The notes below the pieces were generated by a model that was not told the DNA's origin, made no database searches, and worked only from the letters and a program-made list of their open reading frames with translations. The position numbers and the translations under genes are program-made. From Helichrysum umbraculigerum (taxonomy: Eukaryota; Streptophyta; Magnoliopsida; Asterales; Asteraceae), in the NCBI GenBank assembly GCA_949592205.1, contig CATIUR010000003.1:161561759-161625758 (forward strand): a DNA stretch of 64,000 nucleotides. Direction: 5' to 3'. Positions 41,016-52,444 of the stretch are shown piece by piece (the stretch's first letter is position 1; each line of letters begins with the position of its first letter).

Positions 41016-43165
41016 GGTAATTTCCACATTTATATCAATTAATAAATAACAATGAATACTGTTACAAAATCAGCCCATTTGTGTTAAAAAAAATTAGCGC
41101 AAAATCATGGTTTAGAATCGTGTGTGTTGCATTTGTAATGGTAAGATCTTTTACGCCATCTGCCTCTGTTAACTTGTGTTTTTATTCTATGTGTGTCTGT
41201 TTGACACATTTAATTTAGCTGCTTAAAAATAAGATAATTACAATCTTATATTCATGTTGGTTGTTGTATCCAAAGCCATTTCTTTTTCTTTTACTTTGAT
41301 AATGAAATGCATAAGGTCTTAAAAAATAACCCGACTTACGTGGTAAAATCTGTGATAAAATCTCCAAGTAAAGGAAAAGGAACTTTGGCCATTCTATGTC
41401 CTGTTAGTTTGCACCTCTGAGAACAATCAACTTTGTTAATTCTATCTATTGTATAGTTTATAGGTTGTGTAAAGGTTTTGTAAGTAGCAAATAGATCAAG
41501 TAAAAATGCTAAATGGAATAAATTGAATCTAATGTAGTTGATCCCCTAACTTCTTCTCGAGGGTAACCAAGCCAAGGAAAGAGCTGTAACAGTCACTTGT
41601 GACATAAGGAAGTGATGGAACATGTCTGTTCAAGTCCTTGATCTTTTTCTTATAAAGTTGGTAACTTTTGTTGACCTTTTCATGTTCAAGACGCTAAACT
41701 TTTCGCAAGGAAACTATAGTAACTTTTGATTTTTAAATGTTTGGTTACTATTTTTCAGTTTATTTAATTTATTTTAGTTATCAAACATAGTCGGACTCAA
41801 TTTACATTCAGACATATTGTGATTAAACTATATATATTGAACATAATCATCCTCACAGCTAGCAGAAAAAATCTAAACACTTTCGGCAGTAAAAACTGTA
41901 TTTTTAGCCAAGAACAATGCAGTAAAAAACTGCACTTACGTGGCAAAATAGTTAAGCATAATTACCCTGAAAAACTAAGCATTTAAAAGCTTCCTTTTGG
42001 AGTGAATTCTGCATTATGAAGTGAAGAAACTGTACATATTAAGATTTGTTCAAATATATTGTATTATTCTAGAGAGATATATTCAGTTGTTCTTTTACAT
42101 ATATAAGAATAAAAATGTGTTCAACTTGGTAGACATTGGAGTTATAAATTTTGCTTAATTCGTAGCGCGTGTTGATTAATTGATATGTTGATTAATTGAT
42201 ATGTTGATTAATCGATATCGGATTCCTGGATTAGGTTTAATCCTGAAGAGATAAAAATAGAAGCATGGGAAAACCATCAAAAAGCGAAAACGGCAGCTGA
42301 GATGAGATGATGAGAATTGAGGTATGTGACCTTTAAATTCATGTTGCCCTGTTGGTTTAAGCACCTGAAGTTTTTATTCAAAAACTTTGCAATGACACAC
42401 ACACACACACATACAGTACTTAGGAGGTGGTTCATGCCGTTACGGACTTTCTGGGTGCTTGAATGTGTGTTCTCAAATTGATTATTCCGTACTGCAAGTT
42501 GAAGAATGATATACAAGTAGAAAATTTAGCCCTTTTATTTATTAATTGGCTGCTTTGGGTTAAGTTTCGTGTCCAACTGTGAGGTGAACACCTCTGTTCA
42601 TTTGAGTATTCGGTTTCATTCGACTGTTGTTCTAAGCTAATCTATGAGGTCGGCCATTGCGGACTAATGTTCCTTCTGTTGCTAATTGATATATTGAAGT
42701 TTTGCAAATACAATATTGACACTGAAGAGAAAGCAAGAACAGAGTGTACATGAAATAACACACTTTGAGGTGCTTCCACTGTTCTGTGAATTAGTCCGCT
42801 AACAATTATCCTTGTGTGTTTTATTTGGGATTTTAAAGCAAACCTTTTATAATATTATAGACTGATATCTCTCATGTCAAACTATCTATGCTAACCTTGA
42901 ACTTAGAGACTATATCTTTAGGCCTCTTAGTTCTACCATCGAATTCTTTTGCTTTCATATGAACTTTCTGTATGACATGTCGTACATAAACTTCTATTTT
43001 TCTCTATTATGCTTATTTATTTACTCGACCTAATTTGCATGTGAAGGATGATTGGTATCACTCGGTCAGTTGACAATTAGTGAAGTTCAAGGATGTAAAG
43101 CTTGGGGTTCAAGTATGAGTATCCATTTCTTTTTCCATGAAAGTAGTGCTTGATTGATGGGAAGG
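41016..43165. other. Gene-free, AT-rich region
   Basis: No coding region found. A triplicated TTGATTAATTGATATG is at 42171-42215 and a short (AC)n at about 42391-42410. It may be the body of a Helitron ending at 44661. Confidence 0.4.
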
Positions 43166-43170
43166 TGTGG

Positions 43171-43296
43171 TTTGGATTTTCTTCATATCTGATTTGGAAG
43201 AATAAGAATGCGAAAGTATTTGAAGGCAAGGAGTTAAGGGGGGCTGGACTATTCCAAGAGGTTCAAATTCGAAGTTTTGATTGGATGAAGGCGAGG
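43171..43296 (+). pseudogene. LINE (L1-type) reverse-transcriptase C-terminal remnant
   Basis: A 42-codon open stretch contains LIWKNKNAKVFEGKE and VQIRSFDWMKAR, the pattern found at the end of plant L1-like ORF2 proteins (the zf-RVT region and downstream). A stop follows immediately. No LINE tail is seen, so it is only a fragment. Confidence 0.55.
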
Positions 43297-43809
43297 TAGA
43301 ACGCAACGGATTTAAGGTGGGTTCAATGGGTTAATAACCCAGGTAGAGTGACTCTCTCCATGTATATGTGATTGTAAAGTAATCCAAAGGTTTGGATGGT
43401 GGTATAGGGAGGTAACTATGGGTTGAATGGGTGTCAAAATGAACCAAATATTATGTTGATGATATTCATGAATAAAATGTTGAATGTGTAATACAGCTTG
43501 GCAAAATTCAGATATAATACTTGGCAATATATATTTGGATATAATAATCGATTAGTGAATATAGGAATCAAATATGATAGACTTTTTATTTTAAACTGTA
43601 CCCAATATATGCGCATATAATTTGTTTGCAAGTAGTGGTCGACTATTTGCAAGGAGCTTAATCATTGGATTTAGTAATATTGTTAAAAAAAGGTTCAGGC
43701 CCATGAGGGTGCTACTACGTTTACTACGATTATTATGCTAATACAGTAGTAATTTTACACCAATTACATTCCTCATTTTATCTTTTATATAGTATCCTTT
43801 ATATATAGT

Positions 43810-44181
43810 GATAGGTCTAAATGAGAACCACTCTAAAGTTTAGAACTTTGAGAACCACAACGAATACATATTTGTTCACGTGTGATTAACTTCAATCATA
43901 TGTCAACATTGATGTACGTTTAATTGAAAAAGAAAAAAGTCAAAAAAATCATAAATTTACGTCTTAAAACACATTTTAACCGATTTGTTTACATTATCGT
44001 TCACATGTGAATATATATTTAGTTTTTTTTACGTTTTTCGATATAATTTTATGATTTTTTTGACCTTTTTCCTTTTCAATTAAACGTACATCAATGTTCA
44101 TATATGATTGAAGTTAATCACATGTGAACAAATATGTATTCTTTGTGGTTCTTAAAGTTCTCAACTTTATATTGATTCCCT

Positions 44182-44184
<3 letters not shown>
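43810..44184. mobile_element. Foldback MITE abutting (TA)n, 375 bp
   Basis: Inverted arms of about 115 bp run inward from GATAGG at 43810 and from its complement at 44184. They share CATATTTGTTCAC, GTGATTAACTTCAATCATAT and ACATTGATGTACGTTTAATT. TATATATA lies on both sides, and the right flank is a 66-bp (TA)n. It has no coding capacity. Confidence 0.85.

Positions 44185-44251
<67 letters not shown>
44185..44251. repeat. (TA)n microsatellite, about 66 bp
   Basis: Uninterrupted AT dinucleotides. Confidence 0.95.
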
Positions 44252-44255
<4 letters not shown>

Positions 44256-44633
44256 TAAAGTTTCTATCTTATTCAAAATAAAAGAAAACTTTAAGTGAAT
44301 TGAATTGGATGTAAACATTAACTGAATTATATATATTTTTTATTTGAATTAATAAGAAAATTTTCAATTATCATTTCCCGTATCAAATTTAGGAGGCATA
44401 ATTCCTTGATATTCTCTTCACAATTTCCCTATCTATAAATTTTTTTGTTCCATCAATAATCATAGTGTACTACCGTATATAATACTCATACAAATATGTT
44501 AATGCAGTATATTTATTAATAATATTTGGTCTACAAGAAATACTTACTTTTTTTTACGTTTGTGGGATACATTTTGCATATAATATATACGAATTACTGT
44601 GATATAATTTGTTGCAAGAGTTTTTTGATGTAG

Positions 44634-44661
44634 CCCGCGAATTTCGCGGGTTATGATCTAG
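44634..44661 (+). mobile_element. Helitron 3' terminus
   Basis: A perfect hairpin CCCGCGAATTTCGCGGG (8-bp stem, 1-nt loop), TTATGAT, then CTAG and host T. This is the canonical Helitron 3' structure. The junction is precise because segment S continues from the next base. The 5' end of the element was not found. Confidence 0.8.
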
Positions 44662-45680
44662 TTTATAATAATAGTAATCTCTCCTGAATAGTGCTTTTAG
44701 TACGTAAACTATAACTTTTGATTATGGTCATGATTATAGTCAGGGACGGAGACAGAGCGGGGGCAGCGTAGGTAGTCACCCCCACAAGAATTTTTAAATT
44801 ACGTAAAAAAAAAATTAAGGTATTAATTACATTTTAAAATTTTCACCCCCACGAAACTATTAAAGAAATAAAAAATAATTTTTTTTCGCCCCCACTATCG
44901 GGAATTTCTGGCTCCGTCCCTGATTATAGTTATACAAATGTTTAAGATTATGATCTCCTAAATAATCAAAATGGGTCTTGATGTGGCTCCCTATATTAGA
45001 GGACCAAAAACTAAATTAAGTATATTGATCTTATCCTGTAACAATTGCATGACTTTGCGGACATTTTAAGTTATGTTGGATGGTTTGGTAATGAATTATT
45101 AAGCAAATACATTGATTGTGCATTTAATTAGTTTGTCAACTAAGATTATCTATTTTGTACATGTCATATAAATAATCTTAACGGTAATGAGTAATGCTGT
45201 ATAGGACTAATTATACAAATCTATGAACATGCCTACTTTTTTCATTGGTTGAATTATTTCTCTCTCATAATATCATCCAATCAATTTTTTACATCTACCA
45301 ATCACATTTTTAGGTTTATATTTAGGCCTACAGTTTTAGGTCAACCAATCATTTTCCTTTGTATACCTTTTTTTGTTTCTCGTGATTAGTGTAGCTTACT
45401 TAAAAAGAATATAATTTAATCCTGTTATGCTTCAAATTTCTTACTCCCATACTAATATGTTCTAGTAGTTTAAAAAAAAAAAAACAAACTCACTTTCTAA
45501 GCATCCTATCAAACATTCTAACTTTTATAGTTTTAATATTTCGTTACAAAACACGGTTTTAATGAATTGAAATTTTTGCTCGAAAGACGGGATAAAGAAA
45601 CTTATATTGTCGTATAAATTGTACGGACTAGTATTTACTAAAACGACTACTTTTTTGTTGCATATATGTAAAAGGTAGTT
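44662..45680. repeat. Duplicated segment S, copy 2
   Basis: Near-identical to 38364-39386 with only isolated substitutions and small indels. It begins at the first base after the Helitron terminus. Confidence 0.9.
44741..44922. mobile_element. hAT-type MITE, 182 bp (in S copy 2)
   Basis: This is the same insertion as 38443-38624, with the same ATTATAGT duplication, so the MITE predates the duplication of S. Confidence 0.85.
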
Positions 45681-45929
45681 GGGTAATTAGAACAAAGTTA
45701 GAGGCGCAAAATGCAAATACGAGGAATGCGCAAGTTGTGTGATAACCAGTGGGTGTGAGTGTGTGACACGGTGGGCTTTTAAGTTTTAACACTACATATC
45801 TTTTGGATACCATGTGTTTTTTCTTGATATTGTCGACACAAAATATTGAATGAAATGGTAGATATTATAGGACGTTGTTTTATTATCACACAGATGGGGT
45901 AGTATACATTGTTTGTCGTATTGCTACAT

Positions 45930-46110
45930 ATTTATGATTTTTATGTTTGATGTAAAAATAGTAAAAATTCTTGATGAAACTAAACTGATAAGACAAAACA
46001 TACATTAAACAATGCTGAAAACCTATGATAGAAACGTGATAAATTATTAGATCAAATGGAAAAAAGATGTTACCTTACATTAACTTATTATATTTAATTA
46101 TATTTGTTAA
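45930..46110. repeat. Direct repeat flanking the cysteine-rich peptide gene (left)
   Basis: GTTTGATGTAAAAATAGTAAAA, GAAAACCTA..GAAA and AAAAAGATGTTACCT recur at 48515-48645. The right copy is interrupted by the MITE at 48646. Confidence 0.75.
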
Positions 46111-46274
46111 CTTATATTTACTTGATAAGCATATGTCTATCGGCTGCATCTCGAAGGAAATAAAGGGCGGACGATTTCAAACTTTGATTTCTATGATTGA
46201 CGGCTTAAATTCACAACACTTCATTGTACGTAAAATTTAGCGTTGTTAAGATGTAGTAAAACTGGACCGTTGAT

Positions 46275-46837
46275 TAGGAGTGTTCACGGTCTGGTCCGGC
46301 CGGTTTTTGACAAAAATCTAAACCGGACCGGTTTTTGACGGTTTGGTAAATTACAAACCGGACCAAACCACTAAAACCGGTCCGGTTTTATGGTTTTTTG
46401 TTTTTTGCCAAAAAAATGAAAAATAAGGTAAAAAATTGAATAAATGTGAACAAAAACACAACATGATAACATTACTAATTAATATCCGATAACATTTATC
46501 ATAATCAATTGTCCCTCATGATTTTAAGTACATAAAATTCAAATAAAAAGAAATATATATTATGTATATTATTATATTATTACATTTATTGTATATTATG
46601 TATATATTTATTACATTTGTTTATTATTTATTATATGTATTATTATTTTTATTATATTATATTATTAAACGGCCCGGTCCGGTTTAACAGTCCGATGAAC
46701 ATTAAAAACTGTAGAGTGGACCGGGAACATCCGGTTTGTAATTTTTTAAGCCGCGGACCGGACCGCAATAAACCAAACCGCACCGGTCCTGTTTGGCCGG
46801 TTTTCGCGGTTTTGCCGGTTTCATGAACACCCCCATA
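46275..46837. mobile_element. hAT-type MITE made of CCGGTTT repeats, 563 bp
   Basis: The ends TAGGAGTGTTCACGG and the complement of CATGAACACCCCCATA are flanked by the 8-bp duplication CCGTTGAT (46267-46274, 46838-46845). Both ends hold AACCGG/CCGGTT oligomers around an AT-rich centre. Confidence 0.85.
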
Positions 46838-47171
46838 CCGTTGATTATATAAATCAACGGATAAGATCACCTGCTGCTCATTTAGTCATTCTCTTCAAAA
46901 TGTAGCTGTCCATGTAATCGACACCTCATGACAATGTAACATAAATTAAAGTTAGAATTTTACACTATTTAATTATTAGATGAAAATGGATATTATATTT
47001 ATGTAATTAATGAAATTAAACAGCAATTAGTTTTTCAGATAAGCTTGTATATATGATAGATAGAAGATATCTTACAACATAAATTTTGTATTAAATATTA
47101 GATCATGACAGATATTATGAAAATTAAAGAACAATTAATTATTTAGAATACCTAGGTTGGTACATTTAAGC

Positions 47172-47180
47172 TATTTAAAG
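47172..47180 (+). promoter_or_regulatory. Candidate TATA box of the cysteine-rich peptide gene
   Basis: CTATTTAAAG lies about 80 bp before the start codon, a suitable distance. Confidence 0.5.
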
Positions 47181-47256
47181 AGCGACAAAACCATAGTCAG
47201 TATGATCATTTGTTAACTCTACATACAACTCAAATCAAGCATCAAATTACTACTAA

Positions 47257-47572
47257 ATGGCTTTCACATCAAAAAACTCTCTTGCCATGACACTTTTGGT
47301 GCTGGCATTTATGTGTACGATGTTTGTCCCAATTTTTGGTACGATAATAATCTTTTCGTCTTTCATTTTATATTTAGAAAGATTGAGTTTAATGTACGAC
47401 ATTACAATTAACTTGTATTTTTCGAATGTATTTGTATGCAGCTCCTGGACCCGCGTGTTTAGGACAATGTGCTGCGATTCACAAGGATTGTTTACAACTT
47501 TGCCAAGAACTAGGTTTTACAACGGGTTCTTGCACACATGCAAATCCACCAATGTGTTGTTGTCATGATTAA
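47257..47572 (+). CDS. Secreted cysteine-rich (defensin-like) peptide, two exons
   Basis: Exon 1 (47257-47338) encodes a signal peptide (MAFTSKNSLAMTLLVLAFMC..) of about 27 residues. A GT...AG intron (47339-47441, donor TTTTTG|GTACG, acceptor TATGCAG|CTCC) interrupts the codon just after the signal, where many plant defensin-like genes have their only intron. Exon 2 (47442-47572) encodes a roughly 43-residue mature peptide starting about APGPACLGQC. It has eight cysteines spaced C-x3-C-x6-C-x3-C-x9-C-x7-CCC, and the total is 70 aa. Cysteine number, size and secretion suit an antimicrobial or signalling peptide, but the CCC end is not the classic plant defensin pattern, so the exact family is open. 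The intron is needed: the unspliced frame is a different peptide. Confidence 0.75.
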
Positions 47573-48645
47573 TTAGTTTCTCGTTGGTTTCATACCCAAT
47601 GTTAAGAAGAATATAAATATAATGATGATATATAATAATTCCAAACACCATTATGGTGATAATATTACTTGGAAGCAGTTTCTATTCGACATTGATATTT
47701 AAAAAATCACCTTATTTATAGAGAGTTTTTTTTTTTGTTGTTTTATTATTTTTATACATGCTTGTTATTCTAAAGTTTCAAAGCTTTATACACGTGTAAA
47801 AGAGTTCAAATTCTATACACGGATAACTTAGATATTCTCCATGAATGTGCTAATATTATTTGATTTCACAAATTTTTATATTTAGGAGATGTTATTGTCT
47901 TGATACCTTTTAAGTAATAGTTTTTCTTGTGAGGATTAAGATAAACATAATCAAATTAGTATTCGGGTGGTCGTGATATTCAAAATGTTGTGCAACTTTT
48001 TTTTTTTTTTTTTTTTTTATCTCTTTTTTAGTCAATTGTCCGTTTGGTCCTTAATTACCTTTTGGAAAGATTTTTGCGAGAAGGTTTAAGTAAAAGGTAA
48101 ATTTCGTAATATTTATTACAACCTATTTTTGGAAGTAGACATTATTTTTGAGACAACTAAAAAATAAATATAGATATTTATTTTGAGACGAAAAACTATA
48201 CGAGAATTTATCAGCTGAGAGTTGTGAATTATAATACGAGATTACATATGATCTATAAGATAAGTTGGAGACTTTTTTCTTTTTGATATAAAGTTAAATC
48301 TTTTTAAAGCTATTCAAACATAATCCTTAGAGAATTTAAAAAATCTTACAATAACGCCAAGGTCATCAATCCCGATCAATGTTTTAAAAACCAGTTTTTT
48401 TATTGAACCGGGATAGGCTCTAGTTCCGGTCCAACCGGTTGGACCACCGGTTCAACTTAGTGTAATATTTTAAAAAATTTATGATCTTTGTAATATTGTT
48501 ACAAATTTAGTATGATCTTTGTGTTTGATGTAAAAATAGTAAAACTTCTTGATGAAAGTGATAAGACATAATATAAATTAATCATTGCCGAAAACCTAAG
48601 AAAGAAACATGATAAATGATTTAATGGGAAAAAGATGTTACCTAA
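47573..48645. other. 3' flank and repeat-derived spacer
   Basis: No gene. There is a T-tract at about 47998-48019, a short AACCGGTT-rich stretch at 48410-48455 (GGTCCAACCGGTTGGACC) like the hAT MITE interiors, and the right copy of the direct repeat (48515-48645). Confidence 0.5.
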
Positions 48646-49195
48646 GAGCATCTTCAATGTAGTCACTATATGTATTTTTTTGCACTAAAATAGTGCAAAA
48701 GTGTGAACTTCAGTGTTAGCACTAAACACTGCACTATTTTAGTGCAAAGGCAAATAGTGTTTAATGCAGCACTTAATTTGATGCAACACTAAACACTGCG
48801 CTAAACACTATTCACATTAAATAATAATACATATATAATGTATAAAATGCATTAATATGATGTATTTACTATAACTTTTGTGATAATTTTTATTACTAAA
48901 TATAATGTTTGCTATTATATTTACTATTAAAAATCTCTGATTTTTATAAAATTCTATTTATATATTTATAATTTCTAAATACAATGATTGTTATAACATT
49001 TCTCAAAAGAATATAGTGGTTATATAAAAGATATAATTATATTGTTGAATTATGTATTTTAAATTAATTAAAAAAGATTTAGTGTGACACATTGAAGTAA
49101 CTTTTTTTAGTGTAAACATATTTTTAAAAGATTCCCTTTTTTCATTAAAATAGTGCAATTTGATGCACTAAAATACGCAAACATTGAAAATGTTC
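48646..49195. mobile_element. Harbinger-like MITE, 550 bp
   Basis: The ends GAGCATCTTCAATG and the complement of CATTGAAAATGTTC are flanked by TAA (48643-48645, 49196-49198). TTAGTGCAAA/TTTGCACTAA subterminal repeats are present. The left direct repeat at 46070-46090 gives an approximate empty site. Confidence 0.8.
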
Positions 49196-49220
49196 TAATA
49201 CTAGTATTAATTTACTATAT

Positions 49221-49228
<8 letters not shown>

Positions 49229-49305
<77 letters not shown>
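49229..49305. repeat. (TA)n microsatellite, about 77 bp
   Basis: Alternating AT that directly abuts the next element. Confidence 0.95.
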
Positions 49306-49308
<3 letters not shown>

Positions 49309-49859
49309 GAGGGATCAAGAGGGAAGCAATTTTTTAGGGGAAGTAGGGAAGTGTAATATTCATCACGAAGCATCTTAAATTCGCCAATACAAATATCAAA
49401 GATAGAATTAATTTTACTCATATATAATAATCAAAATCGATGCTATAAAGAATATATTAACATATGAATGTCAATTTTAAGTCATAACATTAGTTTATGA
49501 ATAATTATTTAATAAAACATTAATATTCATCGTGGTGAATATTAACTTAACATTCATCACGATGAATGTTAAAAAGTAACATTAATTTTATTTTAACATT
49601 CATCGTGATGAAAGTTAAGTTAACATTCACAACGATGAATATTAACGATTTGGGATATAAAATTCATCAACTGATGTTATAGCCTACAAAAAGAATTTAT
49701 CATGGAAACTTAACATTCATAACATCCATTCTGATTAACATTTATTAAATTTCACTTTTGAATTTTCGACAAATGTATTAACGAAGTTAAGATGCATCAT
49801 AATGAATATTACACTTCCCTACTTCCCCCCAATAAAGTGCTTCCCCATGGATCCTCCCA
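49306..49859. mobile_element. (TA)n-embedded foldback MITE, 554 bp
   Basis: Inverted ends of about 57 bp (GGGGAGGGATCAAGAGGGAA and TGGGAGGATCCATGGGGAA) share GGGGAAGTAGGGAAGTGTAA. Both sides are (TA)n. The middle has an array of ACATTCATC.TGATGAATGT palindromes (49525-49650). No ORF. Confidence 0.85.
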
Positions 49860-49878
49860 ATATATATATATATATATA

Positions 49879-50447
49879 GGGGAAGGATCAAGAGGGAAGC
49901 TCTTAAATTGGGGGAAGGAGGGAAGTAAACCACAACCACTTATTTTCTCACATCTTTTACAATACCCATTTTCTCAATTTTAGCCTAAAATCCAAAATTA
50001 AAGCATGTAGTTCAATGATTCTTCAATAAAAAACATTGTAAATCTTAGAATCCATCAAACACATTCATACATATCTTCAATTCGTCATAATTCGGATTCA
50101 TCCAAAATTATGAATTTGGTGTAACTTTTGGGTTTTTTAAGAAAATTTTGATTTGGTGATGAAAACAATAGAATTAAACGAATTTCTTTGTAAAAAACAT
50201 ATAAACGAGTAATTAATCGGATTATGGTCGTCATTACAATCGAATTTCACAAACTCAAAAAATTTCCAGAACGTTAACATTCATCTGAAAAGCATGTTAT
50301 CAAAATTACAACTTCATAGTTCTAAACATTCTTTTATGATGAATATGAACGTATATATGCTATTACACACAATTGAATGTGACAACATAACATTCTTTAG
50401 TGTATTATAATGTATATCAGTTACATTCATCGTAAATGAATGTTATT
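49879..50447. mobile_element. Second (TA)n-embedded MITE, interrupted by element C
   Basis: It starts GGGGAAGGATCAAGAGGGAA right after a 19-bp (TA)n shared with the preceding element, so the two are related by their ends. The interior also has ATTCATC/GATGAAT motifs. The right end is not seen because the chromovirus C LTR begins at 50448. Confidence 0.65.
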
Positions 50448-50718
50448 TATAACACCCCTCATTTGATATATCAATATATTATTAGCAACACGGAAGCGTA
50501 GGAATTTTTAAACCTATTTATAATTATACATTCTATTAATTTACATCAACAGTTTACAAGTTTAGATTACATCAACATGAAACTGTTCAAAACACAACAT
50601 AAGTCGGGGTATTATATAAAACAAACTGGTTTAGTACAAAAAGGATCAGAGTAGCTTGCTGTCAAACTGTCCTTGCACCAAAAGCATCACATTCCTGCTA
50701 CCCATTAAACTACAAAAT

Positions 50719-51995
50719 CTGCAGGAAATAAAGATGAGGGATTAGCACATAGCTAAGTGAGAGAGTTCAACACCCAACATTCAACTTAGCATAACCATTA
50801 ACTACAACAATCAACAACAACTTAATAATGAGGATCGGTGGTTCTGGGGATAACCATAATACCCGGGCGGCTCCCCAAGAACTCTTATCCAACCATATCC
50901 GTATGGCCATAACGGACGAGACCGATAGCTAGTGGTTATCCTACTCAGATACAGTTCAATACACACAACATATGAAGCATATCCCTGTATCATTCACACG
51001 ATAACCAACTAACCCAACCAACAGTTCATCAACTTGTCGACCTCATTGGCAACCAATATCCAAAGATCACACATAGCACATAGTGATACAATCAACAATA
51101 ATGATTAAACAACTCTATAATCATATCTACAATTACCCGTTGTAATCAAATGATCACAACTAAATCAAATGGTGAGTTTCGAATCCACTCACCGATACCT
51201 CTGTAGATTCCACACTCAGCAGTCTTATATCACTGAGTCTTTGGAGTATATGAAATACCACAAAACACACAAGTTAGTAACTTGTTCCATAATCATCATT
51301 CTAGCATATTTATTAAATCAGGTAATCCCTGAAGTCTAGACAAACAAAAGTTCAATCAGAAATAAAATCCAAAAATCTCGAAATGATGTTTTAAAACTGA
51401 AAAATACCATTTTCGACCCCTAGATGACCCCGAATGGCCAAAAACTGCCTAGGCTATAGAATATAGCTTTAATCATTGGGCCGTTTCCGAGTGGACATGC
51501 GAATTTCAGCTTAATCCGAATTAATGAAATTTTTGTTACAAAAAAAAAGGTCTCTAAAGTGCTATTAAACACTTATGCACTTTTGGAATTTGCGAAACCA
51601 AATTCTCGGTTCGCAGTGATCTCAACTCGCAGGTCAACTCGGTTCGTAGAAACTCGACTCGCAACGAAGTAACTCGACTCGCAGAGCCATCTCGACTCGC
51701 AGAGCCATCTCGACTCGCAGAGCCATCTCGACTAGCAGAGCCATCTCGACTCGCAGAGTCATCTCGACTCGCAGCTCAGCTCGCCTCGTTGGACGAACTG
51801 GGTTTCGAGGGTTACGCTGCTGATATCAGTTTTTCGAATCAAAACACACCAAAACTCCGAAAAACTCATTTCTATGGTTTCTAACACTTTCACTAACATC
51901 AAATAACACCAAATAACAATATAGCAAGCTTTAATTTCACTCAATCACCCAATTTCTCACAAAACCCATTTATAAAACTCAAGAATCAAACTCAC
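50719..51995 (-). other. Predicted leader intron in LTR of element C
   Basis: Minus strand donor CAAAAA|GTGAGTTTG, branch point TGCTAATCCCTC, acceptor TTTCCTGCAG|ATTTTG. The branch block matches elements B and D, and the donor is the weakest of the set. Confidence 0.45.
51598..51790. repeat. 18-bp tandem array AGAGCCATCTCGACTCGC
   Basis: About five near-perfect 18-bp units (51676-51770) are flanked by degenerate ACTCGCAG/CTCGGTTCG units. The array sits at the LTR position that holds hairpins in elements B and D, but here the repeats are direct. Confidence 0.9.
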
Positions 51996-52444
51996 TTTTT
52001 GATGAAGATGAAAGGGATAAGGTGATAACAAAGCTTGCTGTATGAAATCGAAATCACAGAACTAGTTTGATTCTGATTTTGGTTATGGTTTCTTTGAGTT
52101 TGAAAGTTTTCAAATGAAAGTGAAGAAAATGATAAAATTGAGAACATATGGTTTGTAAAGTCGGTTTACAAACCGACTCACATATTAAGTGGTATAATTT
52201 TATACCCGTCCTAAATCTATTGTCGGGAACTTGAAAACCATTTGTGAGAAAATTATTTTATTTTAACGTTAACTATAGTAAATTAAAACAACCAATAATT
52301 TACTATCCACAATAAGTCCTGGGACCTATTTACTTAAGTTTCACAGTAAAACAAATAATATCAGGTAATTCCTAAAACAATTAAATAATTAAATAAACTA
52401 GAAATTACCAGGCCACTGGAGATGATGTTACAAATCTCCCCTCC

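Larger units (their letters stand above)
50448..52432 (-). mobile_element. 3' LTR of chromovirus element C
   Basis: This 1985-bp LTR runs TGTAACATCATC (52432) to GGGGTGTTATA (50448). It has the TATA palindrome GGGTATAAAATTATACC (52192-52208), a predicted leader intron (51995-50719) and a tandem-repeat array (51598-51790). The polypurine tract lies at 52433-52450. Its first 134 bp at the PBS side differ from the partial 5' LTR (57182-57315) at one base. Confidence 0.9.

Noticed and set aside
44118..44318. ORFs rich in Tyr-Ile repeats (also 49227-49421)
   Set aside because: They are direct translations of (TA)n tracts.
47257..47568. Unspliced 103-aa frame at the cysteine-rich gene
   Set aside because: It reads through the intron in a different frame; the spliced model gives the eight-cysteine peptide and is clearly better.
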